Source: Lithospermum erythrorhizon (lineage: Eukaryota > Streptophyta > Magnoliopsida > Boraginales > Boraginaceae). Taken from it: a DNA stretch of 64,000 bases. Of the stretch, positions 35,833 to 48,100 are shown one piece after another. Each line of letters opens with the position of its first letter. The first letter of the stretch is position 1. Made by a program: the position numbers and the translations under genes. Location of the stretch: positions 434,001-498,000 of the forward strand of contig JADFUC010002427.1 of the NCBI GenBank assembly GCA_019722365.1, in the 5' to 3' direction. The notes beneath the pieces were generated by a model. That model did no database searches and was not told the DNA's origin. It was given only the letters and a program-made list of their open reading frames with translations.

Positions 35833-36052
35833 GGGGAAATATGTCTTTTCCTCTAGACGAAAGCTACGTTTATCTGCAATCCAAGGCCGGTGGATTTTTC
35901 CATCGGTTCTCGCAGCCCTCTCGCTTCGCAATGCCCTTACCTGATTTTCCGTAGATCAAATCAAGCTTCTCCCAAATAACCTCTCAATTTTAATACCTTC
36001 ACTAATTATCATCTTCTTCGGGCAGATCCGAAATCCAAGTTCTCGATACCGC
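35833..36052 (-). other. Copia A leader and primer-binding site
   Basis: Between the nested LTR and the 5' LTR of Copia A. On the minus strand directly after the LTR comes GGTATCGAGAACTTGG, a decayed match to the initiator-tRNA-Met primer site, and then a short untranslated leader leading toward gag. Confidence 0.5.
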
Positions 36053-36372
36053 CATATAACAAATGCGAATAATGTAATTACGTAAAACTTGCGGACGTAA
36101 AGCAAAATAACACCAGATATTTAACGCGGTATCCCTAACGACGACAGACTAATCCGTGTGACGTAAATCCACCTCAAAAATTTCACTATAACGGGAAGAA
36201 AACAGACATAAGATTCGATCAAATATTGAAGTGAATGCTTACTAAGAGTCCTACAAAGCCTCAAGCTATTTGGTATAAGAAATAACCTATATACATATCT
36301 CATATATATGTGATACATTAATTAACAAATATTCTAGTCTTTCACGCTGAAGTATTCACGTCATTTTCAACA
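36053..36372 (-). repeat. Copia A 5' LTR
   Basis: About 320 bp, the partner of 29487-29808 in the same orientation. It differs by several substitutions and small indels, including more CG sites, which points to an old insertion. Confidence 0.85.
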
Positions 36373-36529
36373 TATTGAAACCTCGAGTTCTTATTTTCTA
36401 TATGAAAATTCTTGTAATTATTGTTAACAAAGTTCAATTATTTTATATATATAATTGGTGGATGAAACAATGATAAATAAGAGAAAAGGGGGTTGTTCAT
36501 TGGTGAGATTATAATTTGTTTTTTTTTAA

Positions 36530-36790
36530 TTGTATTTTAATTATTTATTTATTTTTTGTTTTAAAATAACCCAATTAATTATTTATACTTAAGATTGACC
36601 TCAAAAAATCAATATACATAATCTAACTTTTTATCCTTCATTAAAAGTGTATTCATAAAGGCAATTTGACCGATTTTCAATAATAATTCAAGAGACACTC
36701 AATCGGTTACATTCCAAGGGCAATCAAATAAAAAAAATTAGCGGAAGAACCGACTAAGAATTGACAAATTTAAACCTTTATTGTTTCCAA
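36530..36790 (-). repeat. Right long terminal inverted repeat of the Mutator-like element
   Basis: Read on the minus strand it carries ATCGGTCAAATTGCC, a CTCTTGAATT block, GAGGTCAATCTTAAGTAT and AATTGGGTTATTTTAAAA. It mirrors 28733-28960. Confidence 0.45.
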
Positions 36791-37885
36791 ACTACTAGTT
36801 GTCAGGTCAGTTTTATTACATTGGCTTGTTGTTTAGGTCGCTCGAAGAAGCAAGATATTTGGTGTCATGGTCCTACAGAAATCTTCCCTCAACGGACGCT
36901 GCATTTCAATCCAACTCATAGCTCCATTCTAAGCACCGATCCTGAGCGATCTTGCTTGTTCACGCCTTCTGCCTCACGACCACCTAAATATTGAATTTTT
37001 TATATTAATCTATTCAATCGACCGTCTAAAATAATTGTACCTTTTAGATTAATAAATACTCCACATGTTAATAGAGATGGATATAATATTTTTAATTATT
37101 TCAAATATCACTTAATCTTTTAGATTTTCATTCAATAAGTCTTCTTAAGAACTACCAAATCTTACCAAATAATTTATGAAGTAACTTACAAGATTATAAA
37201 TTGTGACATGCAGTGTGGCTTAGTACTTCTCTACTAAGAGTTAGTTGAACTTTATTCTAACAAAACAATCTCTTAGACCATCTCCGGAACAAGTGTTCAA
37301 TTTAACTATAGTATTATTGAATTTCTACCTAACTCAATAATAATTAATATTTTGGTTTTCGTTTCACAAAATATCCATTTCTATTAACTCTCAAGTTAGA
37401 AGTTTCCCAAAACAAAGATAATAACATATCATCAGAATTTATATATTGATACAAAAACAAGTTTTTATCTCACCGTCATTTTCGATAATATTTTTGAAAC
37501 TCGTTTGATTGAATGGTGAATGTTTTGAAATAGGCGAGCAAGTGTGTCATTAACCCAATATAAAATAAATACTCTGTATTTGCCACAAAAAATGGAAAAA
37601 TTACCTCAAAAATAAGTTTTCGACGATTTTACCCGGACCACTTTGTCACGTGATGCCAAAAAAGTCAAATTCAACGTCGGCTATAGCGGAATCAATTGTG
37701 ATGTATGATCGAACGGGCCAATAGCCCTTAATTTAATAATTATGCATAATATTTTAAAATCGGATTGAGTTTAAATTTTAAAATTGATCGAGCATAAAAT
37801 CAATATAATGAATGTATGAGGAATAACGAATCGAGTTTTTGAGTCCAAGTATAAAAACATAAAGACAGAACAAGAACATCCAAGA
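36791..37885. other. Upstream region of the F-box gene
   Basis: About 1.1 kb with no credible gene. A TATAAAAA lies at about 37851-37858, unusually close to the ATG at 37886, so either the 5' leader is very short or another start is used. Confidence 0.4.
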
Positions 37886-40151
37886 ATGTCTGCTCTCCCC
37901 GACGAACTATGGAGAATGATAGTAGAAATCGGAACCACCACCTCCGCCGCCGCCGCCTCCACCTCCACCTCCACCTCCTCCGGCGAAGCTTTATCTACAA
38001 TCCTAAGCTACAAAGATTTATGTTGCCTCTCAATCACTTGTAGACGTCTTCATAGAATATCAAATGAAGACTCATTTTGGTGTCATTTGTTGTCTTCTGA
38101 TTTCACCTCTTCTTCATCTTCATCATCATCTTCAGTTGCTGCTAATAATATGAAAACCCTTTACAAAATCAGGTTAATTTTATTGGGTTGAACTGTTTTC
38201 TTTACAAACTAATATGTGTGAGTGATTTTTTGTATGGGAGCTTTATAATTTAAATTGGTTTTGATGAAAGTTTAGAAATTTGGGTAATAATAGGAAATCC
38301 CTTTTCAAAATCAGGTGAATTTTATTGGGTTTTCACTGTTTTCTTGAGAAACTAATATGTGTTGGCTGATTTTGTTGTATGGAAGTTTGATAATTGGAAA
38401 TTGGTTTTGATGAAAGTTTAGAAATTTGTTTTTTTTTGGATTGGCTTGTTAATGATATGAAATCCCTTCACAAAATAAAATGAATTTTATTGGGTTTTGC
38501 TTGTTTTCTTTAGAAACTAATATGTGTTAGCTAATTATTTGAACGGAAGGTTAGATATTGGAAATTGGTTTTGATGAAAGTTCAGAAATTTGGGGGTCTA
38601 GAGTATTTGTTATGTCTTACATTCGATAAAGATTGCATTGTTTTAAATTTTGATGGTTGAGTTTTTGAATTGTGAACTCAAATATTTTTGTGGATGTTGT
38701 ATAATATCTGGTGAAAAATATATCGAAAGGTAGTATTTTTAACATGTTTTAATATAGCTATGATAATTTTGATTCAAATCAAGTTTACGTGTGTCAATCA
38801 AGGCTGAAAAGTTAGCTGACAATTATTTTGAGATGGAGGTAGTAGTATTTTTTGTTGGGTATCATGTGGAGCTAATTGGTTTCCTTTAGTAAATTGTTAA
38901 TGTATACTCGGAAGCATAAGTTGAGTGGAATGTGTTGGTTTTTGCAATAGCAGGTATGAGAGGGATAAAGAAAAGAAAAGATTGGTACATAGAAGGGCAG
39001 TTTTGAGAGTAGAAAGCACAATATCCGAGCATGTAAGGAGGATTGAAGAAATAAAGGACAAATGCATTGAGGAAAGTGGGAGGATGAAGAAGACAAAGAA
39101 TGAGCTGATGAACTTGCACATGGTTAGGTACATATGATTGCATTTTATCGCTTTTATTGTGGTTTGTTTTTGCAGCACTGGTGCATATAATTATAAACTT
39201 CCTCATTTCGGGTGAATGAGTGAACAAATAAGGTTCCATATTGTGAATTGTATTTTAAAGCATTTTGAGATTAATGGTTTCTTGTCTGTATACATCAATA
39301 CCTATTAGGAAGTGGTTTAGGATCTCTCATTGATGTAGTAACAATTCCATGTTCGTACTACTAGAAAAAATGCAGATAAGCTGAATGAACTTTGTTATAT
39401 AAATCCATACTACTTGGATATAGGGTGCACTGAACTACGGAGTATTATTTTGGTATATGGACTATATGCCAACCAAGATTCTAAGTTGATGCGAATGTAT
39501 GTTCTATGTGATCCAATTTTTTAATAATAATATTTTACTCCATAATACTCCCCCCTTCCCTATTTATAAGGGAAATTTTGACTTTGCACAATGTTTTATA
39601 CAATTTTAAGTTTGTTTCTAGTTATTGATTTTCCTTCCATTACAACATGTAAATTTTAGTCAAAATAGGAATCAAGAATATGGAAAAACTCCCTTACAAA
39701 GTGATTAGGAGGGAGTGCTATTTATAGTATATCTCTAGCTCATATGATGTTTCTGACTATACAGGCAAGCTTCAGTAGCACTGAATGTGTGGCAACCAGA
39801 GGTTATTCGAGGCCGACAGGAGCATTTAGTTGGCCAATGTAATGTGGCTGTTGATTCAAGGGTCAATGCGTTGGAGATGGAGCTCAGGCTATGCAAGCAG
39901 CAAATTGTGGGGTTCGAGAGAGCAATTGTAAGTTCAGGATCCTTCTAGATGGGTTATAGTGGATATCCATGATTATAGGTGAAGGCGGAGACGTTTTATA
40001 ATTGATTGCATTGCAGAAAGTGGAGAGACGACGGCTTGATAGTGCAAATGACCAGTTAGCTTCATTACAATATCACCCATTGCAAGACCATGACATCAAA
40101 AACAGGCAAATCCAGAGTCATGGTATTAGAAGCAAAAAGAGAAGAAAGTAG
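37886..40151 (+). CDS. SKIP24: F-box protein, SKIP24-like
   Basis: Four exons, 37886-38172, 38954-39127, 39765-39927 and 40017-40151, join in phase to 759 bp and 252 aa. The N-terminal F-box (residues about 3-70) reads ALPDELWRMIVEIG and, after a low-complexity Ala/Ser/Thr insert, LSYKDLCCLSITCRRLHRIS and EDSFWCHLL. The rest is mostly charged helix, probably coiled coil: KKRLVHRRAVLRVESTISEH, RLCKQQIVGFERAI and a basic tail ending KKRRK. In Arabidopsis the SKIP24 protein binds SKP1-like ASK adaptors, so the expected role is substrate receptor of an SCF ubiquitin ligase; the substrate is unknown. The insert inside the F-box and a Ser run at about residues 75-83 are unusual but keep the frame. 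Intron 2 holds a MITE. Confidence 0.9.
39548..39715. mobile_element. Stowaway-like MITE in SKIP24 intron 2
   Basis: The left end TA-CTCCCCCCTTCCCTATT and right end TTAGGAGGGAG are inverted and the left is preceded by TA. The interior of about 168 bp is AT-rich. It lies within the intron 39128-39764. Confidence 0.5.
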
Positions 40152-40579
40152 TTATTGTAAAGTTGAATCTTTGACCTTCACTTCAAGCTTCAAGGTAGAA
40201 GTACATGTTTTTTTGAAAGATTAATAAGCTTTTTAATTGCATTAGTAGTGCATAAGATATAATGCAGTCTATACTATTTGGAGCATATTTTTCCCAATAT
40301 GTGGTTATGATATTTGAGTCCCACTTGATCTTGTAAATCGAGACTAGCACTAGTAAATGCTTAGTTTGTTTCATAGGATACGTCACATATTTAGATATTT
40401 GCATCACAAGTAGAACATTTTAATTTAATGTTATATTTAAATCTTCTCTTTTGCGATATCCAGGCTGCTCACATTTGTATAGACGGGGTTAGTAAAATTG
40501 GAAACTGACATAAATTAAGCAGAGGACTTCAAGGGGATTTATCGAATTTGAAATGCTGTTAAGGATTATTGAAGTATTG
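40152..40579. other. 3' region of SKIP24
   Basis: AT-rich 3' flank and probable 3' UTR; nothing else recognised. Confidence 0.5.
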
Positions 40580-41060
40580 AATGTCATTTCCACCTGCAGG
40601 TCATGTGAAGCTTAATATAGATGATGCAACCAAGGGAACCGAAGGCCACAAGTGAGCTTTGGCGGCTTGGTTTGAGATTCGACAGGAGTATGATCGAAAG
40701 GCTCTAGTAATATCACTACCAGAGTATGATCGAAAGGCTCTAGGGAGAGTAATATCACTACCAATTTGACTGCTTGATTTTCTAATGTTAGAAACAGTTC
40801 GAAGCCCGAGTGCTCAACCAAGCAGAATGCTGTGGTAGAGATAATTGGAATCTATAGCGGATCTTATCACCGGAAAGAGGGGCGTATCCCAGCTTCTGAG
40901 TTTCATATCAAGTTACTGTGGAGGAATGCATGAAGCATGTGGCGAATAAAGCCATCCAGTTTGAGGGCAGCGCATCTCGGAGAGGGTAATAGATGCCTTA
41001 GCAAAGCTGTTGGCGGAGGGTCAAATTACTCGATCAACACCTTCGCTCTGCTGATATGGC
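40580..41060 (+). pseudogene. Decayed RNase H-like fragment (LINE-type or host RVT_3 family)
   Basis: After a CACCTGCAG the plus strand reads GHVKLNIDDATKGTEGH, the usual start of the plant RNase H-like (RVT_3) domain that follows non-LTR reverse transcriptases, then AWFEIRQE. Later weak pieces (EFHIKLLWRNA, a LSKA-like segment) are in other frames. Stops and frameshifts are frequent, and a 36-42 bp block is tandemly duplicated at 40686-40763. It is a dead fragment; the source could be a LINE or a host gene. Confidence 0.5.
40686..40763. repeat. Tandem duplication within the RNase H fragment
   Basis: GAGTATGATCGAAAGGCTCT followed by AG and TAATATCACTACCA occurs at 40686-40721 and again at 40722-40763, the second copy with GGAGAG inserted. 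It is nearly exact, so it is recent compared with the decay around it. Confidence 0.9.
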
Positions 41061-41274
41061 GAAGATGGCCTCGTGTAGGCTTGTGCCAATTCTTTTCCAT
41101 GACCACCTAAACCTAAGTTAGAACACTTACATTTTCTGCAATTGCATTTAGTACTGATAACCATTATAACAAACTACTCGTTCAAGAGTTAATACTGCAT
41201 TTTGATAAGCATGGCAAATTTAGTGGTGCTTTCAATATTAGTCATATGTACGAGAAACGAGTGTAGATCTTGAT

Positions 41275-41400
41275 CATCATCAATATCGATATGCCCAATG
41301 CCTTTGATGATACTTCCTCTTAAGCGGGGCAGAGGGAGGGTCGATAATAGGCAACCTTACATAACAAGGAGGTTGTTTTCTAATTGATCCATCTCATGGC
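41275..41400 (+). repeat. SINE-like relic
   Basis: ATCATCATCAATATCGATAT, then CCCAATGCC, CTCTTAAGCGGGGCAGAGGG, AGGGTCG, GGCAACCTTAC and AAGGAGGTTGTTTTC follow one another in the order of Au-type plant SINEs (…GTGGGGTCTGGGGAGGG…, …GACCTTACC…, …GAGAGGTTGTTTCC). It is the longest of three related blocks in the window. No poly-T tail or target duplication was confirmed. Confidence 0.5.
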
Positions 41401-42133
41401 GTCTGTTCCTATTGTACTCGCATATATGGTATATAACTTAGTTTCAATCCAATGTTCACTAGCTATCAAGTAAATTGGGATGGAGTAAGTATTTCGTAAT
41501 TAATATGATGCTTCACAATATATTTATATGATATTCCATAATGCTATGATACTCATAAAATATGATCTACACTTAATTAACAAGTGTGAGACATATAATA
41601 ATACACAAGCAAGCTAGATCTCATCATCAACCTAGATCTCATTCACAAAATCATACAACACATAAAAATAAACCTTTTATTATTAATACACATCTGTCCC
41701 AAAAACTGTCAATATAATTGTATAATTTGTTTTTTGTTATTAATACCCATTTGACACAAAATTTTGTCAAATTCTGAATTTTCATAAATACAAATTTAAA
41801 ATTTCAGTAATTAATTATAAAATCGATAATTTAATAGTCTGGTGCTATATATTCGAGCTTTTACGAGAAAGTTTGGACTTATTATTTTTTTCCTGTGGTG
41901 ACCACCCAAACCCTCAACTCAATTTCTCAATCACTCTCGTCTCTGCATCTCTCTGCAATTGTTCTTCTTCCAGCGCCCCCCCCCCTCACTGTGCTTTGAA
42001 TCCTCAAAACCATTTTAATTATTTCCTCTTTTGACTATATATCAATACCCATTTCTTTATTTGAGCTTTTTCTGAGTTTCTGGGCATTCATTTTTTTAGC
42101 TTCTGTATTTGTTTGGATCTTTCTTGATTTCAG
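41401..42133. promoter_or_regulatory. Upstream region of the GYF gene
   Basis: About 730 bp without a gene. The final part is pyrimidine-rich (41880-42000, including a run of Cs) as in plant 5' leaders. The ATG at 42134 follows TTGATTTCAG directly, so a 5' UTR intron ending at 42133 is likely, but its donor was not fixed. Confidence 0.45.
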
Positions 42134-45100
42134 ATGGCAGAGCGAAAAATTAATCTTCCTGATGATATTTTTTCCAATAAGCTTTTGGATCAATCTTTAA
42201 CCCCTAAAGGTAGCTCAGATTTTGATATATTATTGGTTTTCTTGAAGATTTTGATTGGTTTTTATGCAATTTTTGTCATTTTTAGTGCCATTTGTTTGAA
42301 AGATTTGTGCTTTTTGGTTAATTGATTTGGAAGTGTTGTTCTTTTTGGTGGGTTATTGGTGTTTTTGTGTTTATTGATCTGATTTTGTATTGAACCTATA
42401 GTTGACTTGATTTGGTTTGTGTGTGAAAACCAGACCAAAGTAAGGCTAATCTCGATAAGTGGGGTCGGTTATATGAATACGATGCATTAAGTTCATAACT
42501 GGGTTTATGTTAGATTCTGTTAAATTAGTGAAGATTTTGTAACTTATAAGTCATTTTAGCTAATGAATTGAGTTAAACTTGTTTTTAGTTTTTGATCTGA
42601 GAGGTTGAGATGGAATTTGGACAGTTGAAATATGAAGTTTTAGTATCCGGAATGCTGTGCTTCAACTCAGTTTTTCGGGTGACGTTGTTTCGATGCATTA
42701 CATTTAATTATTCTTTGTTGATTCTGCATGAAGATGGCATTAAGTACTAATTTACGAAATATTACAGAATCTGATTAGTGAAGTTGGTTTATTTCGTGTA
42801 TTGCTTCTGATTTGAACCTGGTTTCATAATTTTCTCAATCAAATGTTGTACCATCACATTATAATATGTCCGAGGGGTAAACTTATTTTCTATGATTTTT
42901 ATGCTAAAATGACTTACTTTAAGCTTTTTACTCATATGGCTGTTTGTTGCATCCTTAACTTTACAAATACAATAATTTTTATGGTATTGTTTCTTATCTT
43001 CAGGAAATGATGAACCCAAGGGATTCACATTATCACTTGAGGACTCGAAGGGTAATTATTTAACGACCCTCATCATGTAATAGATTTTTGTTTGCAAGCT
43101 AGAGTAGCAACTTGGTACTTCATTAGTGCTGTTGGCGTTTCTTAGAGTCCTGCATTTTAAGCTGATGTCATTTATTGGTGAATTCAGCAGATCAAGTTCT
43201 ATCTGAGAGCAACATCCCTTTATCTCCTCAGTGGCTATACACCAAATCAAATGAGGCTAAGATGGTGAGTGTTGGAGTCCTATTGATGGTCAATATAGAA
43301 CTACATTCGTTACCTTTAATAACTTACTGTAATCGACTAATTACAATAGTTAGTTACTTACTGAGTTCGTTGAGTTGGTCTATTTTCATTCTTGCATTTC
43401 TTTCATCATTAGCATATCTTGTTCCTATTATTTTTTTAACTTGTTGTCTTGAAGATGGTCATTTTTACCTCCCCGCAGTGACTTTTTTGCAAATTGGATG
43501 ATGGAGTTTGTTGACTTGTTCTTGTTGAAAAGCTTAGAGTAACATAAAACTAGGGATCCTTCTAAATTGGGCATGTCTGGTTCACTAATTTTCTTTTTCT
43601 AAACTAGGGATCCTTCTTTTTTCCTATCTTCTGAATTTAGTATGGGAGCAAGATATATCCTGTAAAGCAATAATTCTGATTAAGTTGATGGAGAATTAAT
43701 GACTTGTAATTTGCATATGCTATAACTAATTTTTTTATTTTGCAGGAAACTCGTGGACCTAGTTCTCTTTCTCTTGGAAGTTCTGTTGATTCTACCGAAA
43801 AGGAGGCTTTGCGATCAGATGTTCCGGAGGGGAAAAGGGACTGGAGAAAATCTGGAACTGAGACGGATGCTGGACGACGCTGGCGGGAAGAAGAAAGAGA
43901 AACTGGCTTGCTTGGCCGAAGAGACCGGAGGAACGATGCTCGTCGGGTTGAAAATCCACCAGGTAGGGAGACCATTGATAGTAGAAGACCATCAACGCCT
44001 GAGAGGTTTCATGACATGGCTAGTCGCAGTTCTGGACATGAGTTAAGGCGTGACACCAAGTGGTCTTCTAGATGGGGACCAGACGAGAAGGAATCATGGG
44101 GTGAGAAGAAGACAGATGCAGAGAAAGAGGATGCTCCCAATGAGACTCAATCTTTTGTTGTTAGTAACCGTTCAAATCCCGATCGTGATTTGGATTCTCG
44201 TGATAAGTGGAGGCCACGTCATAGGATGGAGGGAAATTCTTCTGGGCCGGGGTCTTACCGTGCAGCACCAGGATTTGCTCTTGAAAAGGGACGAGTGGAG
44301 GTCTTAAAGTTAGGTTTTACTGTGGGACGTGGTAGATCTAATGTGCAGATTATTAGGGCACCCATGGGTTCAATTGGTGATGCACCATGTGACAGGACTG
44401 AAGGTGTCCCTGGGAGACTGCCATATCTTGCAGATTTATACTGCTATCCCCGGGGAAAACTCCTTGACATTTATCGTCAGCAAAAGCTGGACCCATCTTT
44501 TCAGACCAAGGCAGAGGAGCTGGATGAAGTAACTCAGCTAACACAAGTAACTAAAATAGAGCCCTTAGCATTTGTTGCACCTGATGTAGAAGAAGAGGTA
44601 ACTTGCAGCTTACTACCCTTACCCCTCTTGGCTAAATTAATTTGATGATGGAACTTGAGAATCTATTTCCTCTATGTCGCAGGTCGTTCTTAATGACATA
44701 TGGAGAGGCAAACTAACTAGTAGTGGTGTATCACATAATTCATATAGGAAAGGCAGGTTAAATGATAACAGTGCAGGTAATTTTAGAATATCATCTTGTG
44801 GCTAGAATGATAGTTATTATCTCCTGCGGTCTGACTGTATTTGTGCACATTGATTTTCTCAGAAGTTGGAGATTCGGGTTCTTCAAGTGAGAAATGGAGT
44901 GTTATTCCTTCAGATATCACTAAAGAGAGTCCTGGTACAAACCCAAATGCTCCCACTGATGAAATTCAGGAACGTAGCATTGACGGCATGTCATATTACG
45001 CTGGACTCAAGATGAGTATATTAGACGATGGTGAGTATTATTACCATGTTATTGTCAGATAGACTTGATTGATTGTTTTTAACAAAGTTATGCTTATGTT

Positions 45101-48100
45101 TTCAGATAGAGTAATGCATGAAGGTAAAAATGGAATAGTTGAAGGTACAGTTGGTGTTGCTAGAGGTGAACCGTCACCCGCCTCATCGAAGCAGGAAGAC
45201 TTTCACAGCTCACAAGCTAGTGGTGGTGTTCAGTTTGATGTTTTGCAACCAAAAGCTTCTGAGAATCCTAACACTAGTCCGCTTCTCAATAGTACCAAAT
45301 ATTCCAACTCTTTTGAGTCAGACAACAAGCTTCCTGATGAATCCTTATTTGTCATGCCTTCTTCTGATCCATATTGGGATGGTAATACCTACAACTTTCA
45401 AAGCAGAAGCAATGGAAATCAGTTAGAGAGGGGGATTCCCCCAGAGGAGCTAAGTCTGTACTATTGTGATCCGCAAGGGGAGATTCAGGGCCCATTTCTT
45501 GGTGTAGACATCATCTCATGGTTTGATCAAGGGTTTTTTGGAACAGATTTGCCTGTTCGGGTGGCAGATGCCCCAGAAGATTCACCCTTCTACGAGTTGG
45601 GTGATGTTATGCCTCACCTCGAAGTGATGCATAAGAATGCAAGTAGCATGGATCTTAGTTCGACGTTTGACCATTCCGCAACAATAGAAGGGAAGCTGGA
45701 GGCTGAAAATCGAGTTCCGGCTCCTGTTTCTGATATCTCATCCTCGTCTGCATTAGATGGTTCAAGTCAACAGTTGTCCAAATTTGACCAACTGTCACAC
45801 TCTCGGGCTCAGGACTTCCATGATTTCAGTGCCCAGGATGAAGGTCTCTATTCTTCTGTTCCTTCACTGTCATTGATCGAGAACGACCGTTTAAATTGTT
45901 GTTAGAAGTACTCTAATGAAATTTTCTTTTACTTTCTCCAGAGATTGTGTTTCCAGGAAGACCTCCAAGTAGCAGCAATCGTATGGGAACAACTTTGAGA
46001 GGTTCCGATGGTCCTCCTTTAGATGTTCTTGGCCATTCAATTAGCTCAAAAGATTTTACAGATGCAGGTACAGCAAGTCAAAATAATGATAAGTTGCATC
46101 CACTGGGATTGTTGATGTCTGAACTTGAGGGAACTTATCCAAGGGACTTCCAGCAATTGAATATTCCCATCAGCAGAGGAGTCCAAGTTTCAAATCATAT
46201 GGGTGGTGGAAAGTCTCCGTTTGGAGAAATGGCTGACTCAGCTCATGCATCTGAGTCATGGCCTGAGGTTTTCAGAAGAAATTCACTTTCTGAGCCCAAT
46301 TTGATACAGGATGCTATGAGTTCTCGTCATTTACATCATGGGGATTTAGAGTCCAATAGATTTAATTTCGAGGAAAAACTATCGTCTCTTCATAGACAAC
46401 AAGAGCATCTTCAGCAGCTTGGTCTACTGCCTCCCAACCACCTGAATGAGGCAATGTTGGATAGAGGGCTAGATCGGAACAAGCTTCAGCATCAACAGCT
46501 TGCACCACAAACCGATCAAGAATTAGAACACTTCCTCGCACTTCAGCAGCAGCAGAGGCAGATTCAGATTCAAGAGCAGCAGCAACAGCAGCAGTTTCAT
46601 CAGCAGCAAATACTTTTGGAAGAGCAACAGCAAACTCAAGCTCGGGAATTGCTGCTTGAACAGTTACTGCAGAATCAGATGCATGATTCTAGCCGTCCGC
46701 AATCCCGTATTGAAGCTATTCGATCCAATAGTTTGGATCATGTCTTAATGAAGCAGCAGTTACTGAACGATCTACAACATAATACCCATATTCCACATAG
46801 GCATGCTGATCTATCTCTTGAGCATCTCCGCCAAACAAAATTTGGTCAGGAACATCAGGCTCATCAAAACGATCTGCTGGAGTTATTGTCACGTGCTAAA
46901 CATGGACAAATGCGGCCTTTGGAGCATCAGATCCTTCAGCAAGAGCAGTTGCATGGGAGGCAGTTTCCTGTGGGACTGAGGCAGCAGTTAGAGATGGAAG
47001 AGGAAAGACACATAGGTTCACCTTGGCCCATTGATGACCCTAGACACTTCCTTAGAAATCCTTCTCTTGCTAATCGTGTAACTTCTGCTGGTTTACGTCC
47101 ATTAGACTTTTATCAACAACAGCAAATTCCCTTACCTGATGAGAGGAGGCTAAGCCACCTAGAGCGGAACTTCTCACTTCAAGACAGATTCCAGAGAGGA
47201 CATCATGAGTCCAACCTATTGCCATTTGAACATTCAATGCCATCTCCTGTTGGTGCTGCAAGAGTGAATGAAGAAATGATGAGCCATATGGCTCGTGCCC
47301 AAGGTTTGAGTTTGCAGGAAATAGGTGGAAGGATACACCCTGGTAATCAACTGGGATCACTTTCTAACCATCCGCTTGCCAATAATCAATTACGAGCATC
47401 ACATTATGATGCAACAGTAGATACATGGCTTGGAAGCAATGGTCATGCACCTAATGATTGGATTGATTCTCGCATTCAAAATTTGCATCTGAACGAGAGC
47501 CAAAAGAGGGAGATGGGCTTAAATAGGAACACTGAAGATCCAAGCTTGTGGATGTCAGCTGGATCACATGATGACAGTTCAAAGCAATTGCTCATGGAGC
47601 TTCTCCAACAGAAATCAGGTAGTCTTCTGAATAATAAATGGAAGTTCATTTAGTTTTCTTATATATCCTGAAGTGAAGCTATGCTAAAACCACATGCGCT
47701 TTAGGGTCCCATGTTTCCAATTCAGATAGGGGCCCACATGGTCGTCTTCCAGGATATGCAGGCAGTGGTCTGGGGAGTTATGATAAGTTGCCCATGAGAC
47801 CAAATTCTGGAACACTTTCGGAAGAATCTCTTTTTTCAAATCTGAATAAAACCTCTCAGGTATATGTGTGCAAAAGAAGCTATATTTGTGGCAAGTTCTG
47901 CACCTAACAAGGCTTCCAATAATCTGATTGAGAAGGATCAGCTTTCATAATTGAGCTTTTTTGTTTCTAGGTGCTAGCTTCAGATATCGGAGAAAGAAGG
48001 GACGAGCAAGTAAGTTTAGCCGCTGACCGAGGGGGATCATTTAATATCCTCAACATGCAGAGTTCGCATGGGACTGCTGGTGATTAAATGTTTGCTTTCT

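Larger units (their letters stand above)
29487..36372 (-). mobile_element. Copia LTR retrotransposon A (decayed, host of nested insertions)
   Basis: Two similar LTRs of about 320 bp (29487-29808 and 36053-36372) lie in the same orientation and read on the minus strand from TGTTGAAAATGACG to about GCATTTGTTATAAC. Next to the lower LTR is a polypurine tract (AAGGTGGAGATT on the minus strand, 29809-29822). Next to the upper one is a decayed primer site resembling TGGTATCAGAGC, for initiator tRNA-Met (about 36040-36052). Gag remnants occur at 34240-34867. No convincing protease, integrase or reverse transcriptase was read; much of the interior is other noncoding LTR-like DNA. Terminal duplications were not clean. 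Confidence 0.75.
28733..36790 (-). mobile_element. Mutator-like element (Pack-MULE candidate), split by a Copia insertion
   Basis: The left 28733-28960 and right 36530-36790 tracts are related in inverted orientation. Shared marks (left / right reversed) include GGTCAAATTGCC, a CCCTTGAATT / CTCTTGAATT block, GGTCAAT.ATT, and TGGG(C/T)(C/T)ATTTTAAAA, in the same order over about 220 bp. Long inverted termini of this style (…AATTTGACC…, 'first lost, then CCCTTGAA') are typical of plant Mutator-like elements. Next to the left terminus is a captured two-gene chimera. No MURA transposase was found, so the element is non-autonomous. Most of the span (29487-36372) is a later Copia insertion; without it the element would be about 1.2 kb. 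Confidence 0.5.

Noticed and set aside
29487..36372. A clean 5-bp target duplication around Copia A
   Set aside because: Flanking bases near 29486 and 36373 do not match exactly; old mutations or wrong end calls prevent a claim.
43753..44307. Alternative plus-strand frames in the large GYF exons
   Set aside because: Only one frame continues in phase across all introns and matches the family.
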